DNA of 64,000 nucleotides from Oxytropis ochrocephala (Eukaryota; Streptophyta; Magnoliopsida; Fabales; Fabaceae). The stretch spans positions 52,925,760 through 52,989,759 of the forward strand of contig CM037095.1 of the NCBI GenBank assembly GCA_020916435.1, in the 5' to 3' direction. This document shows, in pieces, positions 44,920-55,510 of this stretch. Each line of letters opens with the position of its first letter. Position 1 is the stretch's first letter. The notes under the pieces were generated by a model, which searched no databases, was not told the origin of the DNA, and worked only from the letters and a program-made list of their open reading frames with translations. The position numbers and the translations under genes are program-made.

Positions 44920-46489
44920 TATCATATGTCGACTATTTTGGTATTTTACACTACAGCCTAAGAGATACTCACAGCCACAACTGTAATTTTCTCTCTCATA
45001 ACAATTTTTTTCTTTCTGCGCACGCCAGGTATTGTATTCGTAATTGTATTTTAATATATTATATTATATCATATAGTTGGGTAGGGTATAGATAATCTGA
45101 AGCAGCATACTATATATGGAATAAAATAATTGGATGCAATCACATAATATAACGGCATTGACAGCTTATTCTAGAAAGATTTTTATTTTATTTTATATAA
45201 ACAAATCGCCAACGAACAGATTGAATAATACATGCATTATGATTTTTATTGTATGATTTTTTTTTATCTCGCTATGGGTAGGAGACAATTGGCGACAAAA
45301 TTTTTCCTTAAGAAATATAACGTTGCTGCATTATATATTAAAATTGAATTCGAACCCAAAATCTTGATTAAGTGGAAAGATAACAAAACCATCTCATTCA
45401 AACGTTCTTGGTACATGCAATATGATTTAAAGTTTAACCGGTATGCACTATTGACTAAAATATTTTCTGTTATAAGAATTTATGATACGCGTGATTTTCA
45501 AAATGATAATAATAAACTCAATTATATATCATTATCACGTGTCAATTTCTAATTAGTTATTAATGTAAAAATACTTACACTATGGTGCATATTGTTTATA
45601 TCTTTTCTTCTAGTATTTTTTTTGTCGAGATCAGAGTTTCAATCACGAACAGCGGTGATTAATTCTTCTCATTTGGATTGGAGACATTTTGAAGCATGTG
45701 GGACAAATTGGCCAGGGTGTTTTCTTCAATGTGTGAAATAAAGCATATTCAATTCATATCAATCTAATTATAATACAGAAAAATCGGTGCATAAACCACA
45801 TGCATGGATACAAATAAATGAATTATGTTTAGTGGAAAAAGAATAAAAAAATGAAAGCAATGGACAAGGTTATTTGGAAAACCACAGAAAAAGCATGGTA
45901 TAACCCATACCAATAGACAATACTTTAGGTATAGATTTGACGTCTTGTACGTATTTCAACTATTAATTATACTATTAATTAATTCTATAAATTGTCTTTT
46001 TATTTTAAAAGCAAAGAATCATTTTATTATATTGAATGATTGGAAGTAGCTCAATTTAGCTAACTACATAGGTTCAAGTGTATAATTTGGGTACTATATA
46101 TTTGATTGCAATAATTCTTTTTATATATACCTTTCTATATGAATCTAATAATAAGAGGACTCATATATAATGAAAATCTAAATACTATATTATTGACTTA
46201 ATAAGTAATTTTAAAAATTAGTTTTTTAATAAAAAAGCTAATAAAAACTAAACTTCAAAAATATTTATTAATTCAATAATATATAGTAAAAAAAATATAT
46301 CAAATTTCATGCAAATTGCAAAGGGCTGCAACTTGCTACTTGAATATTATACAGGAAACTTTTAAAAGAGATCAATATGAACGGAGTTTGAATTTATTGT
46401 ACTACTTTCATTTCATGACAAGCGCCGTACTGTTATATTACATTACAAAAGTTAAAATCAAGTGGCATATTGTTAATTACAAAAGTTAA
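44396..46489. other. AT-rich intergenic DNA
   Basis: Contains a C14 run (44401-44414) and a GA microsatellite (44866-44919). The 106-codon frame at 45232-45552 is AT-driven and shows no domain. I see no gene. Confidence 0.5.
44866..44919. repeat. (GA)n microsatellite
   Basis: GAGAGAAGAGAGAAGAGAG grading into pure GA. Confidence 0.9.
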
Positions 46490-47157
46490 AATAAATAGGG
46501 TTTAATTGGTGTATACTGTTGTTGTAAAATGTTTTACACCATCAACCATTAAAGATACAGAGTATGGGTAATTTGTAAGGTAGTTAACGTAAAATCAAAT
46601 TTTTTATGACGTGTTGTTTTGAGATTAATCGATGTCATAAAAAATCTTGTACATGCATTGTATATAAGTTAAATCTAAATAAATATTGACCAACAAAAAA
46701 GTTGAAATCATTATTATTTTATGTTTTCAATTTAATGTTTATTTTAATTTAATGAGGATTTTTTGTTGACAAAATCATGATTAATAAGGATAGTTTTATA
46801 AAATTTCTATACTCTTTAATTTATTATTTATTTATCTATGATTGAACCAAATGATTAATAAATAAAATAAAATAAATAAAAAGTATTATATTCTAGAAAA
46901 AAGTTATTTCAAACGTACGGTTCATTCCAATTCAATCGACTTCAAAATAATTTAATTGGACTGCAATCAAATTGAGGTTAAATCAACACTAAACTTACTA
47001 ATTCTCGATTTAACCGATTGAACCGACAGATCAAATTCTCACGATACTGATTTCTACACTAAAGGTAGAAATGGAAAATACTGGCTTGAAGGCATGAGAA
47101 GCATGAAGAAGGAACAAACCCACATCATTTTTTATTTCTAATAACAAAATTTCGAAA
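46490..47157. repeat. 0.67-kb tandem duplication, copy 1
   Basis: Begins ATAGGGTTTAATTGGTGTAT and ends near AACAAAATTTCGAAAG. It includes a MITE-like motif GTAAAATGTTTTACACC. Copy 2 starts at about 47158 with ATAGGGTTTAACTGGTGTAT. Confidence 0.8.
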
Positions 47158-47684
47158 GTTTAAAACAAATAGGGTTTAACTGGTGTATACTGTTGTTGTA
47201 AAGTTTTTTACACCATCAACCATTAAAAATACAGGCTATGGGTAATTTTTACGGTAGTGAAGATAAAATCAAACCTTTTTATGACGTGTTGTTTTGAGAT
47301 TGGTCGATGTCGTAAAAAATCTTGTACAACGGCATTGTATATAAGTTAAATCCAAACAAAAATATTGACCAACAAAAAAGTTAAAATCATTATTATTTTA
47401 TGATTTCAATTTAATGTTTATTTTAATGTTTACCTAATAGTGCATATATATTAGTCACAGAACATTATACTTCATTGTATAATTACAATCATGATTAGTA
47501 CGTAAGGATAGTTTTATAAAATTGCTGTACTCTTTAATTTATTATTTATTTATGCCATTTTTTCATTTTAACCGATGTATTTAACATCGGAAGTTCAACT
47601 AACTAGACCTCCAAATTATGGTTCAATTCGCGCGCTTAGCTATGATTAAATCGAATGACTAATAAATAAAATAAAAATAAAAAG

Positions 47685-48063
47685 TGTTATGGAGTAAAAG
47701 TATTCTTGTTATTTACACCCCATCTCTCAAAAACAAAGTTATTGGGCTACCAAACACACCAAGGCCCAAGTCCATTCATCAATGGCTCACAATGCACCTC
47801 CTAAATAGACGGTTCAGATCCCTTCACTCAAGCTCTCTTTGACTCTATAAATATAGCATTTATGACAAATGTGAAGGTACGCAATTATTACACGCTAAGA
47901 CTTGCAATTAACTCTTCAACACCCGACTTTAGCATCGGAGTGACTTTGCAGGTACACCCCACCTCGGATCGGATCATCCACATCGGACGGGACTATTATT
48001 GATCAAGCCTTATCTCCTACCTACTATCTAGAATCGACTGACCCATAGACACGATACAGAACA
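47685..48063 (+). repeat. Tat-2 5' LTR
   Basis: TGTTATGGAGTAAAAG...ATACAGAACA, with TATAAATA at 47846-47853. Confidence 0.92.
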
Positions 48064-48064
48064 T

Positions 48065-48083
48065 TGGCGACCGCAGTGGGAGT
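48065..48083 (+). promoter_or_regulatory. tRNA-Arg primer-binding site, Tat-2
   Basis: TGGCGACCGCAGTGGGAGT differs from the expected tRNA-Arg site TGGCGACCACAGTGGGAG by one base. Confidence 0.85.
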
Positions 48084-48124
48084 AACTTGAACTTAATTAC
48101 TTTCACCTTCTTTTCTGATCAGTA

Positions 48125-48479
48125 ATGGCCCCTCAATTGAGGTCTGGTCTACGTCTGGCAAGTGTCATTGAGCCGGTTGAACCTCGGCCAGTTCACACTC
48201 AACCCCGTCTAGGGGGAACTCTTGAAGGGGTAGCAGTGACCCAACCTTTCTCAGATCGGAATGCGTTTCATGGAAGCTCGGCCAGATCCCGACTTCCACC
48301 ACCTCTTGCAATCCTTCCGGTTCCAGGTACAACAACTAGTCCAGATACTCGCTCAACATAATGCGACTGAGCAGGCTCGGAGTCTCCGTATTTCCGAATT
48401 AGAGGCCGAGATTGCTGGGTATCAAGCTAGGAATATCCCAGATAGGAATTCCCCGGAACAATACATTCCCCCACCATGA
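48125..48479 (+). pseudogene. Tat-2 gag N-terminus, frameshifted and truncated
   Basis: ATG 48125 starts MAPQLRSGLRLASVIEPVEP. After one frameshift the second piece (48261-48479) continues FHHLLQSFRFQVQQLVQILA and a helical RSLRISELEAEIAGYQ. The gag core, nucleocapsid, protease, RT and RNase H that should follow are missing; integrase begins at once. Confidence 0.7.
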
Positions 48480-49317
48480 CCTTCTAGGACCATTCCCAAA
48501 GGCCCCAGGTAAAATCAAATATTTGATTGTGGCGGTATACTACTTTACCAAATGGATTGAGGCCAAACTGTTATCCGTCTTGAGTGCGAGAAACTGTATT
48601 TCTTTCTTCAGAAAGGATATTATAACCAAGTTCGGGTTTCCCGAGGTTGTAATAACGGATAACGGAACTCAATTTGCGGATAAAGGTTTCAGGAAATTAA
48701 TGTCAGATCTGAAGATCAAACATCGTTTTACCTCGGTAGAACATCCTAAAACTAATGGCCAGGCGGAATCAGCAAACTAAGTGATTCTCAACGGTTTAAA
48801 TAAGAGGTTGGACGATGCTAAGGGAAACTGGGTTGAAGAACTCCCTTATGTCTTATGGGCATACTGTAACTACACACTAAAAGCTCATGGAGAAACACCG
48901 TTCTGACTCTCTTATGGAAGTGAAGCAGTTATTCCGGTAGAAATTGGAGAATTAACTTGGAGGACTTCAAACCCAAAATCACCTGAAGATAATAATCGAG
49001 CTTTGAGAGAAGAGCTTGACCTTGTGGATAAAATACGAGGTCACGCATCCATTAAAGAATCATTGATAAAGCAAAGGGTGGAAAATCGTTGCGATCAGAA
49101 AGTCGTCCCAAGAGATTTCGACGTTGGTGATCTAGTTCTGAGAAGGGTCGACGTTGGATTAAAAAACGCATCACAGGGTAAATTGGCCCCGATTTGGGAA
49201 GGCCCATATCGTGTCATTCTCAAAACCGGAAATGGAGCTTTTGAGCTAGAAACACTGAAAGGAAAGGCGATTCCAAGAACATGGAACGCCACTAAATTCA
49301 AGAAATATTACAGTTAA
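48472..49317 (+). pseudogene. Tat-2 integrase, core and C-terminus; DDE residues kept
   Basis: HHDLLGPFPKAPGK opens at the first catalytic Asp. Then YFTKWIEAKLLS and VITDNGTQFAD (second Asp) and KTNGQAESAN (Glu). There are 35 residues between the second Asp and the Glu, as in the D,D35E family. Stops occur at 48778 and 48904. The C-terminal part continues LPYVLWAYCNYTLKAHGETP, SYGSEAVIPVEIG and GPYRVILKTGNGAFELETL to 49317. The N-terminal zinc finger is deleted. Two stops prevent a full product. Confidence 0.88.
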
Positions 49318-49399
49318 AACCCGAGGACAAAGTATGACGCTCAGCTTATGAGTTAATTTATGAAGCTTTATGAAAGTAGGCCTTCCGACCTTATGAGTT

Positions 49400-50290
49400 G
49401 GATCTCTTATTAATAGACTTAGCTTTTTCAAAGCATTCTATTCCGACATTTCGTGTTAATAGACTTAGCTTTTTCAAGGCATTCTATTCCGACATTATGA
49501 GTTGGATCTCTTATTAATAGACTTAGCTTTTTCAAAGCATTCTATTCCGACATTTCGTGTTAATAGACTTAGCTTTTTCAAGGCATTCTATTCTGACATT
49601 ATGAGTTGGATCTCTTATTAATAGACTTAGCGTTTTTCAAAGCATTCTATTCCGACATTTCGTATTAATAGACTTAGTTTTTTCAAAGCATTCTATTCCG
49701 ACATTTCGTGTTGATAGACTTAGCTTTTTCAAAGCATTCTATTCTGACATTTCGTGTTAATAGACTTAGCTTTTTCAAGGCATTCTATTCCGACATTATG
49801 AGTTGGATCTCTTATTAATAGACTTAGCTTTTTCAAAACATTCTATTCTGACATTTCGTGTTGATAGACTTAGCTTTTTTCAAAGCATTCTATTCCGACA
49901 TTTCGTATTAATAGACTTAGCTTTTTCAAAGCATTCTATTCCGACATTTCGTGTTGATAGACTTAACTTTTTCAAAGCATTCTATTCCGGAATTTCGTGT
50001 TGATAGACTTAACTTTTTCAAAGCATTCTATTCCGACATTTCGTGTTGATAGACTTAACTTTTTCAAAGCATTATATTCCGACATTATGAGTTGGATCTC
50101 TTATTAATAGACTTAGCTTTCAAAGCATTCTATTCCGACATTTCGTGTTGATAGACTTAGCTTTTTCAAAGCATTCTATTCCGACATTTCGTGTTAATAG
50201 ACTTAGCTTTTTCAAAGCATTCTATTCCGACATTTCGTGTTAATAGACTTAGCTTTTTCAAAGCATTCTATTCCGACATTTCATGTTAAA
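49400..50290. repeat. Tandem repeat array in Tat-2 3' region (18 monomers)
   Basis: A 46-bp monomer and a 57-bp variant (with TTATGAGTTGGATCTC) are interspersed. Each monomer holds outer arms AATAGA/TCTATT and inner arms GCTTT/AAAGC around a TTC loop. The position between pol and the polypurine tract is where Ogre/Tat elements are known to carry hypervariable tandem repeats that can seed satellites. Confidence 0.92.
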
Positions 50291-50383
50291 TCACTTATTC
50301 CAACGCTAATTGTTTGATAGTCTTTTTTCTAGACTAATCTTTTTCAAAACTTTGACGTCGTAGAAAACAGAAATCAAACATGG

Positions 50384-50413
50384 GGGCGAGATAGACCCCA
50401 AGTTGTCTCGCCC
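50384..50413. repeat. 8-bp perfect inverted repeat
   Basis: GGGCGAGA and TCTCGCCC separated by 14 bases, just beyond the array. It is GC-rich in an AT-rich setting; role unknown. Confidence 0.6.
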
Positions 50414-51117
50414 GGAAACTTTCGATCCTGAGTTAAAACACGTTTTGGTGACTAAAGCAACATACAACTTGTTGAACCGATTCCAAAGGAATCTTGATAA
50501 AGAAAGGTTATAAAGGCGAAATAGTTATATTTTACAGACCATCCCGGATGAGGACGGGTCCATAAGTTCAAAAAGGTGGAAAATTACATAGATCCAAACA
50601 AAGAAAAACTAATTATCGGTTGGAGGCGCATAGATAACCCTTGACACTTGGTCGGTATTTGGATCAAACTCAACAATGTGACCGTCATGAGCGGAATACT
50701 CCGGTTTAAAAATGCTAGGATCGCAACAAAGTCGAGTATAACCACAACGACTTGATCGAGGCATTGTTGAAAGCTTCAACAATGTCGCCCTCTCCGAAGT
50801 TTAAGCGCTTCTTTCTTAGCGACCATGGCGGCATCCCTTTGCTTTGAGTTAAGTGTTTGATCCGAATTTGAAGATCGGAAGAAGAGGAATCTCCTTGAGC
50901 GACTTTAAGTTGGCGAGTTGTTTGTCCGATCTTGTAGGGCTTGGCATCTTTTTGGCTTGTTCTTGGGCCGAATTCAGCTCCTTTTCCAAATTTTTCCGCT
51001 TACCTTCCTCCTCCTTTTTCTCCTGCTTGAGCTTCTCAATCTCCTTTTTGGCTTTTTCCAACTCACTCAAAGTCGGCTCCAAGGTTTTCTGGACCTCTAC
51101 AAGTTTCGTTTCAGCAT

Positions 51118-51202
51118 CTGCAAGAGAGAAATTAAAAGCATGAGAAGTGACAAAGTCAAAATATGCTTGAAAGGATGAGATAAAGTGACAAAGTTATCTT
51201 AC
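51118..51202 (-). other. Predicted intron in Tat-2 antisense gene
   Basis: Minus strand AAAG/GTAAGATAAC...TTTCTCTCTTGCAG/ATGC. Joining the exons gives a continuous helical frame (DSDLRIK to DAETKLVEVQ). Confidence 0.7.
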
Positions 51203-51636
51203 CTTTGATCCTAAGATCGGAATCCTTTTTCTGATCTTCAACAAGATCAGTCATCCGAGATAAAACAGAAAGGGAAATTCTAAAGGGATCTTTCTTGAAA
51301 TCCTCAGCTTTAACATTCATGAACTCTTTTGGCTTGTGCTTGTTTTTCCGATGTTGATGATCGGAACGATCACTCACCTCAATAACCCTCTTTCCCGTAT
51401 CGTGTGTCCCGGACTTTGGGAGAAGGCTCTTATCAGCTATATTTGTTCTCCTTTTCCTCTTAAAGGGTTGTTCATCTTCATCACCATAGAGATAGGTCGG
51501 GCGTTGGTAGTTTTGATGGCCGGAGTTTGAGAAGTCGGTTTATTGCTTGGATCGCCAATTTCCCCAACAGCAAGATTGGCATCAGCATCGGCAAGGCCCT
51601 TTAGGGCTGTCATTTTGTTTCTTGGAGCCATCTCGT

Positions 51637-51718
51637 CTATAAAGAATAAATAAAACAAATACAAGTTAAAATTCAGCAAAGATAAAAGGACATATTCAAG
51701 AAAACAAAAGTACCCTAC
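51637..51718 (-). other. Predicted intron in Tat-2 antisense gene
   Basis: Minus strand TCTGG/GTAGGGTA...TTCTTTATAG/ACGAG. It joins FETVARVLG to DEMAPRNKM. Confidence 0.65.
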
Positions 51719-53213
51719 CCAGAACCCTAGCTACAGTCTCGAATTTAAGAGATTCAACCAACGACTTGGTTTCAAAACCCCACTGATTCGGCTTAGTGGG
51801 ATTGTTTGTGACGATCCTATTAGCTATGTACTTCAGCATATGCAAAGTTTTTCGACGGTTTTTAGTTGATTAGCTTCCACGGAGTATCTCTTAGTGGTAC
51901 AGTTGAAGTGGCAAAGATTCCATCCAAGAGGAAACTTTGTGGTCAAAACTATGTCTTAATCCTCATTATAAGTTCCAACTCGGTCCATGGCTTCAGACAT
52001 CACGAGTTCGACCCAGAAAAACTTGTTTTTCCACGTATTATTCAAACTGTCGGTATATGGACGAAAGACCTTGACCCCTTTCCTGGATCGGAGACTAACG
52101 TGTTCTTGACGGCCGGGTTTGCCACTACTGTCTTATTTCCTCCTGCTAACCTCAAACATATGGAAGAAGAGTTGGAGAGAGACAGGCCGCTCCAAGTGGA
52201 TACATACGAGCTCAAAAGCACGCACAAAGGCCCAGGCATTTGGATGAGGTTGAGAAGGGGCGAGTTCCAGTCTCGCCAGAACGGGTTGCTGAAAGCAGGT
52301 AAAAGGAGGTCGAATCTTCATATGGGCCAAAGTGGTCCAATAAATCACAAATCTTAAGAGATGTCGGATAGGTGGCCACATGCTCACCAGCTCCCATCCC
52401 GTAGGTCCGCCATCGAGAAGGGTCTTTCCAATAAATTCTCTTGGCATGTTTGCTGATATCAACCTCAGAAGTAAATACCGAGCTCGTTTCGAAGGGTTTC
52501 GGATACCAAGAGTATTCTTGAGGAGTACATGAGTGGAGGTTCAACGGGAAGGTCCACATTGTTGCATCCGAGTCGGCATACCCATATAAAAACTCAAAAC
52601 TTCCGCTAGCTTCCTCTTTTTACCATCGATTTCCATCCCGAATCGTCTCGGATGAGATATCTTCTTGATTACCGGTAGCTCTTCCCATCGTGGAAGCGCG
52701 ATGAGACTCGCCATCGAGATTTTCTTTCTATCACTTTCTTTAGGTCCAGTTGTTGTTCTTCGTGAATCTCGGGGTTGTCCACTTCTTCATTTTCCCGCGA
52801 GTGAGAATCAGTTGCTGATTTCGCTGCCATTAATTTCCCGATATCAGGATGACGAGCTTGAGCTTGATCTATCAATCTAAGGGTCTTGGCACGGGTAGTT
52901 TGCTTGGTCTCGCCGCTCTCTAACTGCAGGAATGGAGAGAAGGTCGGGTAACCGGCATGATGGTTTCGCCGGGATCGAAGCCGACTGACAACCCCACCTT
53001 GACGGGATATGGACAGGCTGGGGGCACGATCCCAGCCCGAAGAAAATAAAAGAGAAAGGAAAGATTCTAAAAAGGAAAAGTTTAAAGAAAAGTTTCTATC
53101 CTCGAAAGAAGCCTTTGTCAAATCTGGAAGAACTCGGATCTTATTGGAACCTCCAGGTCGGGTCTCAGAGCAATCGATTTGTTAAAAGCGTAAAAAGGAG
53201 CTCTCCTCACCCC

Positions 53214-53221
53214 TATTTATA
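53214..53221 (-). promoter_or_regulatory. TATA box of Tat-2 antisense gene
   Basis: TATAAATA on the minus strand (context TTACTATAAATAGGGGTG), about 385 bp before the antisense ATG and about 340 bp inside the 3' LTR. Confidence 0.7.
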
Positions 53222-53545
53222 GTAAATTTGGGAAGGCCAAAGAGTTTCGTGTTGGACGACGCATCCAATCAATGAACAGTTAAAGACATCGCATAGAAAT
53301 CGAAGCGTTATCATTATGAAACGCCTCGAGCGCCTCAGCGGCCACATCATTCGAATCAAGTCATTTATTGTTTTTCTGAAAAATCTTTACACAAACCATA
53401 TCAAGTCCCGAAACCTACAAATTTCGAGAATTGAAAGATCGTCTAAAACGCCCACCAAGATCGGAATGAACAGACAGATTCAAACATCTTAATCTCGGTA
53501 GTTTGAATAGGAATCAAGTTTAAATCACCTCGTTCAGGCGACCCG

Positions 53546-53559
53546 ACTTGGGGGGCAAC
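53546..53559 (+). promoter_or_regulatory. Tat-2 polypurine tract
   Basis: ACTTGGGGGGCAAC directly before the 3' LTR; nearly the same as in Tat-1 and the Tat relic. Confidence 0.8.
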
Positions 53560-53936
53560 TGTAATGGAGTAAAACTATTATTGTTATTTACACCCCCTCT
53601 CTCAAAAACAAAGTTATTGGGCTACCAAACACACCAAGGCCCAAGTCCATTCATCAATGACTCACAATGCACCTCCTAAATAGACGGTCCAAATTCTTTC
53701 ACTCAACACTTTTGACTCTATAAATATAGCATTTATGACTAATGTGAAGGTATGCATTTATTACACACTAAGACTTGCAATTAGCTCTCCAACACCTGAC
53801 TTTAGCATCGGAGTGACTTTGCAGGTACACCCCACCTCGGATCGGATCATCCACATCGGACGTGACTATTATTGATCAAACCTTATCTCTTACCTATTGT
53901 TTAGGATCGACTGACCCATAGACACAGTATAGAACA
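53560..53936 (+). repeat. Tat-2 3' LTR
   Basis: TGTAATGGAGTAAAAC...AGTATAGAACA, with TATAAATA at 53719-53726. Confidence 0.92.
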
Positions 53937-54251
53937 AAAAGTATTATACTTTTGGAAAATAAAATACTTCAAACGGTTCATTCTAGATTCAATCGATAGT
54001 TCAAAGCAATTTAATCGGACTGCAATCCAATTGAGGTTAAATCAACACTAAACTTACTAATTCTCGATTTAACCAGTTGAACCGACCGACCAAATTCTCA
54101 CAATACTCGATTTAACCGATTGAATCGGGCGATCAAATTCTCAAATACTGATTTCAATACTATAGGTAGAAATTCAAAATGCTGGCTTGAAGGCATGAGA
54201 AGCATGAAAAAGGAACAAACCCACGTCATTTTTTATTTCTAATAACAAAAT

Positions 54252-55070
54252 TTCCTAAAAAATACAAAAAATAAAATGAGTACTAACCGACCCTGCAGAC
54301 AGGGAGTTACTGAAAATAGGAAAAAGAAAATGAGAGTGGTTGTCATTTTTTGCACTTGTTGAGATGTAGAAATCAAAAAAAAAAAAAAACACATTCAAGA
54401 GCATATGCACTCATTAAATACATAACAATTTGTGGATCTAGCTAACTTTATAATTAAATAAATTACAAAAACTATATATGAAATTTTATTTTTACATATA
54501 TGTAGACAAAAGGTTTACTTCACATGGGGGTTATGCATGTGATGTGAATGTACACTTACATCTTTTGTCTACCATGTGAATTAACCCTTTGATTTTTCTG
54601 TCACCAGCTAAGCAATCCACCAAGTTGATTCTCTTTTTTTTTTGTCCCCCTCTTCATTTCTCTACTCTTACCCTCTCTCTCTCTCTCTAACACGCTTTCT
54701 CTCTCTAATATTCTTATCCAAGTTATATTACAAAATAATACACGCCACAATCCTAATGACTAAAAATAGGGGAATTTAGGTTTCAACATTAAAGGAATTT
54801 ATCTAAATTGTGTTACTTTTTATTTTTGCAATTTATTTATGTTCAAATTATTGTTGCAAGTTGGAGGAAAAAGTCACAATGCATTAAAAATACCAATATG
54901 CTACAATTATTCTTAACTTTTTATCAAAAAAATGTTACACTTGCCTCTTTTCATTTTTTTCCTTATGATAAGCTTTACAATGATTCATCATATGGTATTG
55001 AGCCTCTTTATTAAGCAAGAAAAATTATATGAGTTTTAATCAATTGAGTTTTTTCTCCATATAATTTTTT
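54252..55070. other. AT-rich intergenic DNA
   Basis: Contains CT-rich microsatellites (about 54674-54710). No gene seen; the 68-codon frame at 54808-55014 has no recognisable features. Confidence 0.45.
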
Positions 55071-55501
55071 GGGTTAAATTATTTTTTGACCGCCATAAAA
55101 TTTGAAAAATTTATTTTCAGTCCTTATTAAAAATTTTACTCATTTTTAGTCCTCAAATTTTCCTCTGTCAATATTTTTGTCCCTCATGACTTTTAATAGC
55201 GCTTAGAAATATTGCTATTAAAAGGTCCAAAAAAGTGCTATTAAAACTCATGAGGGGCTAAAAGAATTGGCGGGAGAAATGTGCAGACTAAAAGTGAGAA
55301 AATATTTTTATAGGGACTTTTTAAAAAAAGGAAAATTGTGGAATGGGGAAATTTTATTAATCAAAGTGGCACTAATGGCCATTTTCTCAAGAACTTTCGG
55401 GATCTGAGTTAAAGCTCTTACCATCTGAAATTACAAAGTATATATAGAGACTACAAATAAAAATTTTCAAAATTTTATAGGGACCAAAACATATTTAACC
55501 C
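55071..55501. mobile_element. Mutator-like MITE (431 bp)
   Basis: Ends GGGTTAAATTATTTTTTGAC and (reverse complement) GGGTTAAATATGTTTTGG form an imperfect inverted repeat. Nine-base flanks TAATTTTTT (55062-55070) and GAATTTTTT (55502-55510) match at 8 of 9. GTCCTTATTAAAAATTTTAC-like text is typical of such plant elements. No coding capacity. Confidence 0.7.
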
Positions 55502-55510
55502 GAATTTTTT

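Larger units (their letters stand above)
50849..52829 (-). pseudogene. Antisense intron-containing gene of Tat-2 (HPNAWAF-domain protein)
   Basis: Probable start MAAKSATDSHSRENEEVDNP (52829). The conserved block reads APSQPHPNAWAFVRAFELVC, HLERPVSLQLFFHMFEV (52270-52140), one stop, then EHVSLRSRKGVKVFRPYTDS and WKNKFFWVELVM (52110-51980). Exons continue NQWGFETKSLVESLKFETVA (51785-51725), intron 51718-51637, DEMAPRNKMTALKGLADADA, intron 51202-51118, then a Lys/Glu coiled coil (ETLSELEKAKKEIEKLKQEK-like; 51117-50849). Both introns keep GT...AG. The coiled coil and HPN domain resemble plant gypsy-associated transposase-like proteins. One frameshift and a few stops only. Role unknown. Confidence 0.72.
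47685..53936 (+). mobile_element. Tat-type Ty3/gypsy element 2, internally deleted (6.25 kb)
   Basis: LTRs of 379 and 377 bp, a tRNA-Arg primer site and a polypurine tract. A perfect target duplication AAAAG flanks it (47680-47684, 53937-53941). The internal order is gag N-terminus fused to integrase, 18-monomer hairpin array, antisense gene, 3' LTR. Protease, RT and RNase H are deleted. The LTRs differ at several positions, so the insertion is not very recent. Confidence 0.93.
47158..54251. repeat. 0.67-kb tandem duplication, copy 2, split by Tat element 2
   Basis: 47158-47684 and 53942-54251 together match copy 1. Copy 1 (about 46876-46895) is the empty site (AAAAGTATTATA). Local differences include an extra CGATTTAACCGATTGAA block near 54112 and about 80 bp of extra sequence near 47555. 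Confidence 0.8.

Noticed and set aside
45232..45552. 106-codon frame as a host gene
   Set aside because: AT-rich composition with Lys/Asn/Ile/Tyr bias and no recognisable domain, promoter or introns.
49400..50290. CRISPR-like regularly spaced repeats
   Set aside because: The monomers are contiguous tandem repeats with no unique spacers and lie in a plant retrotransposon.
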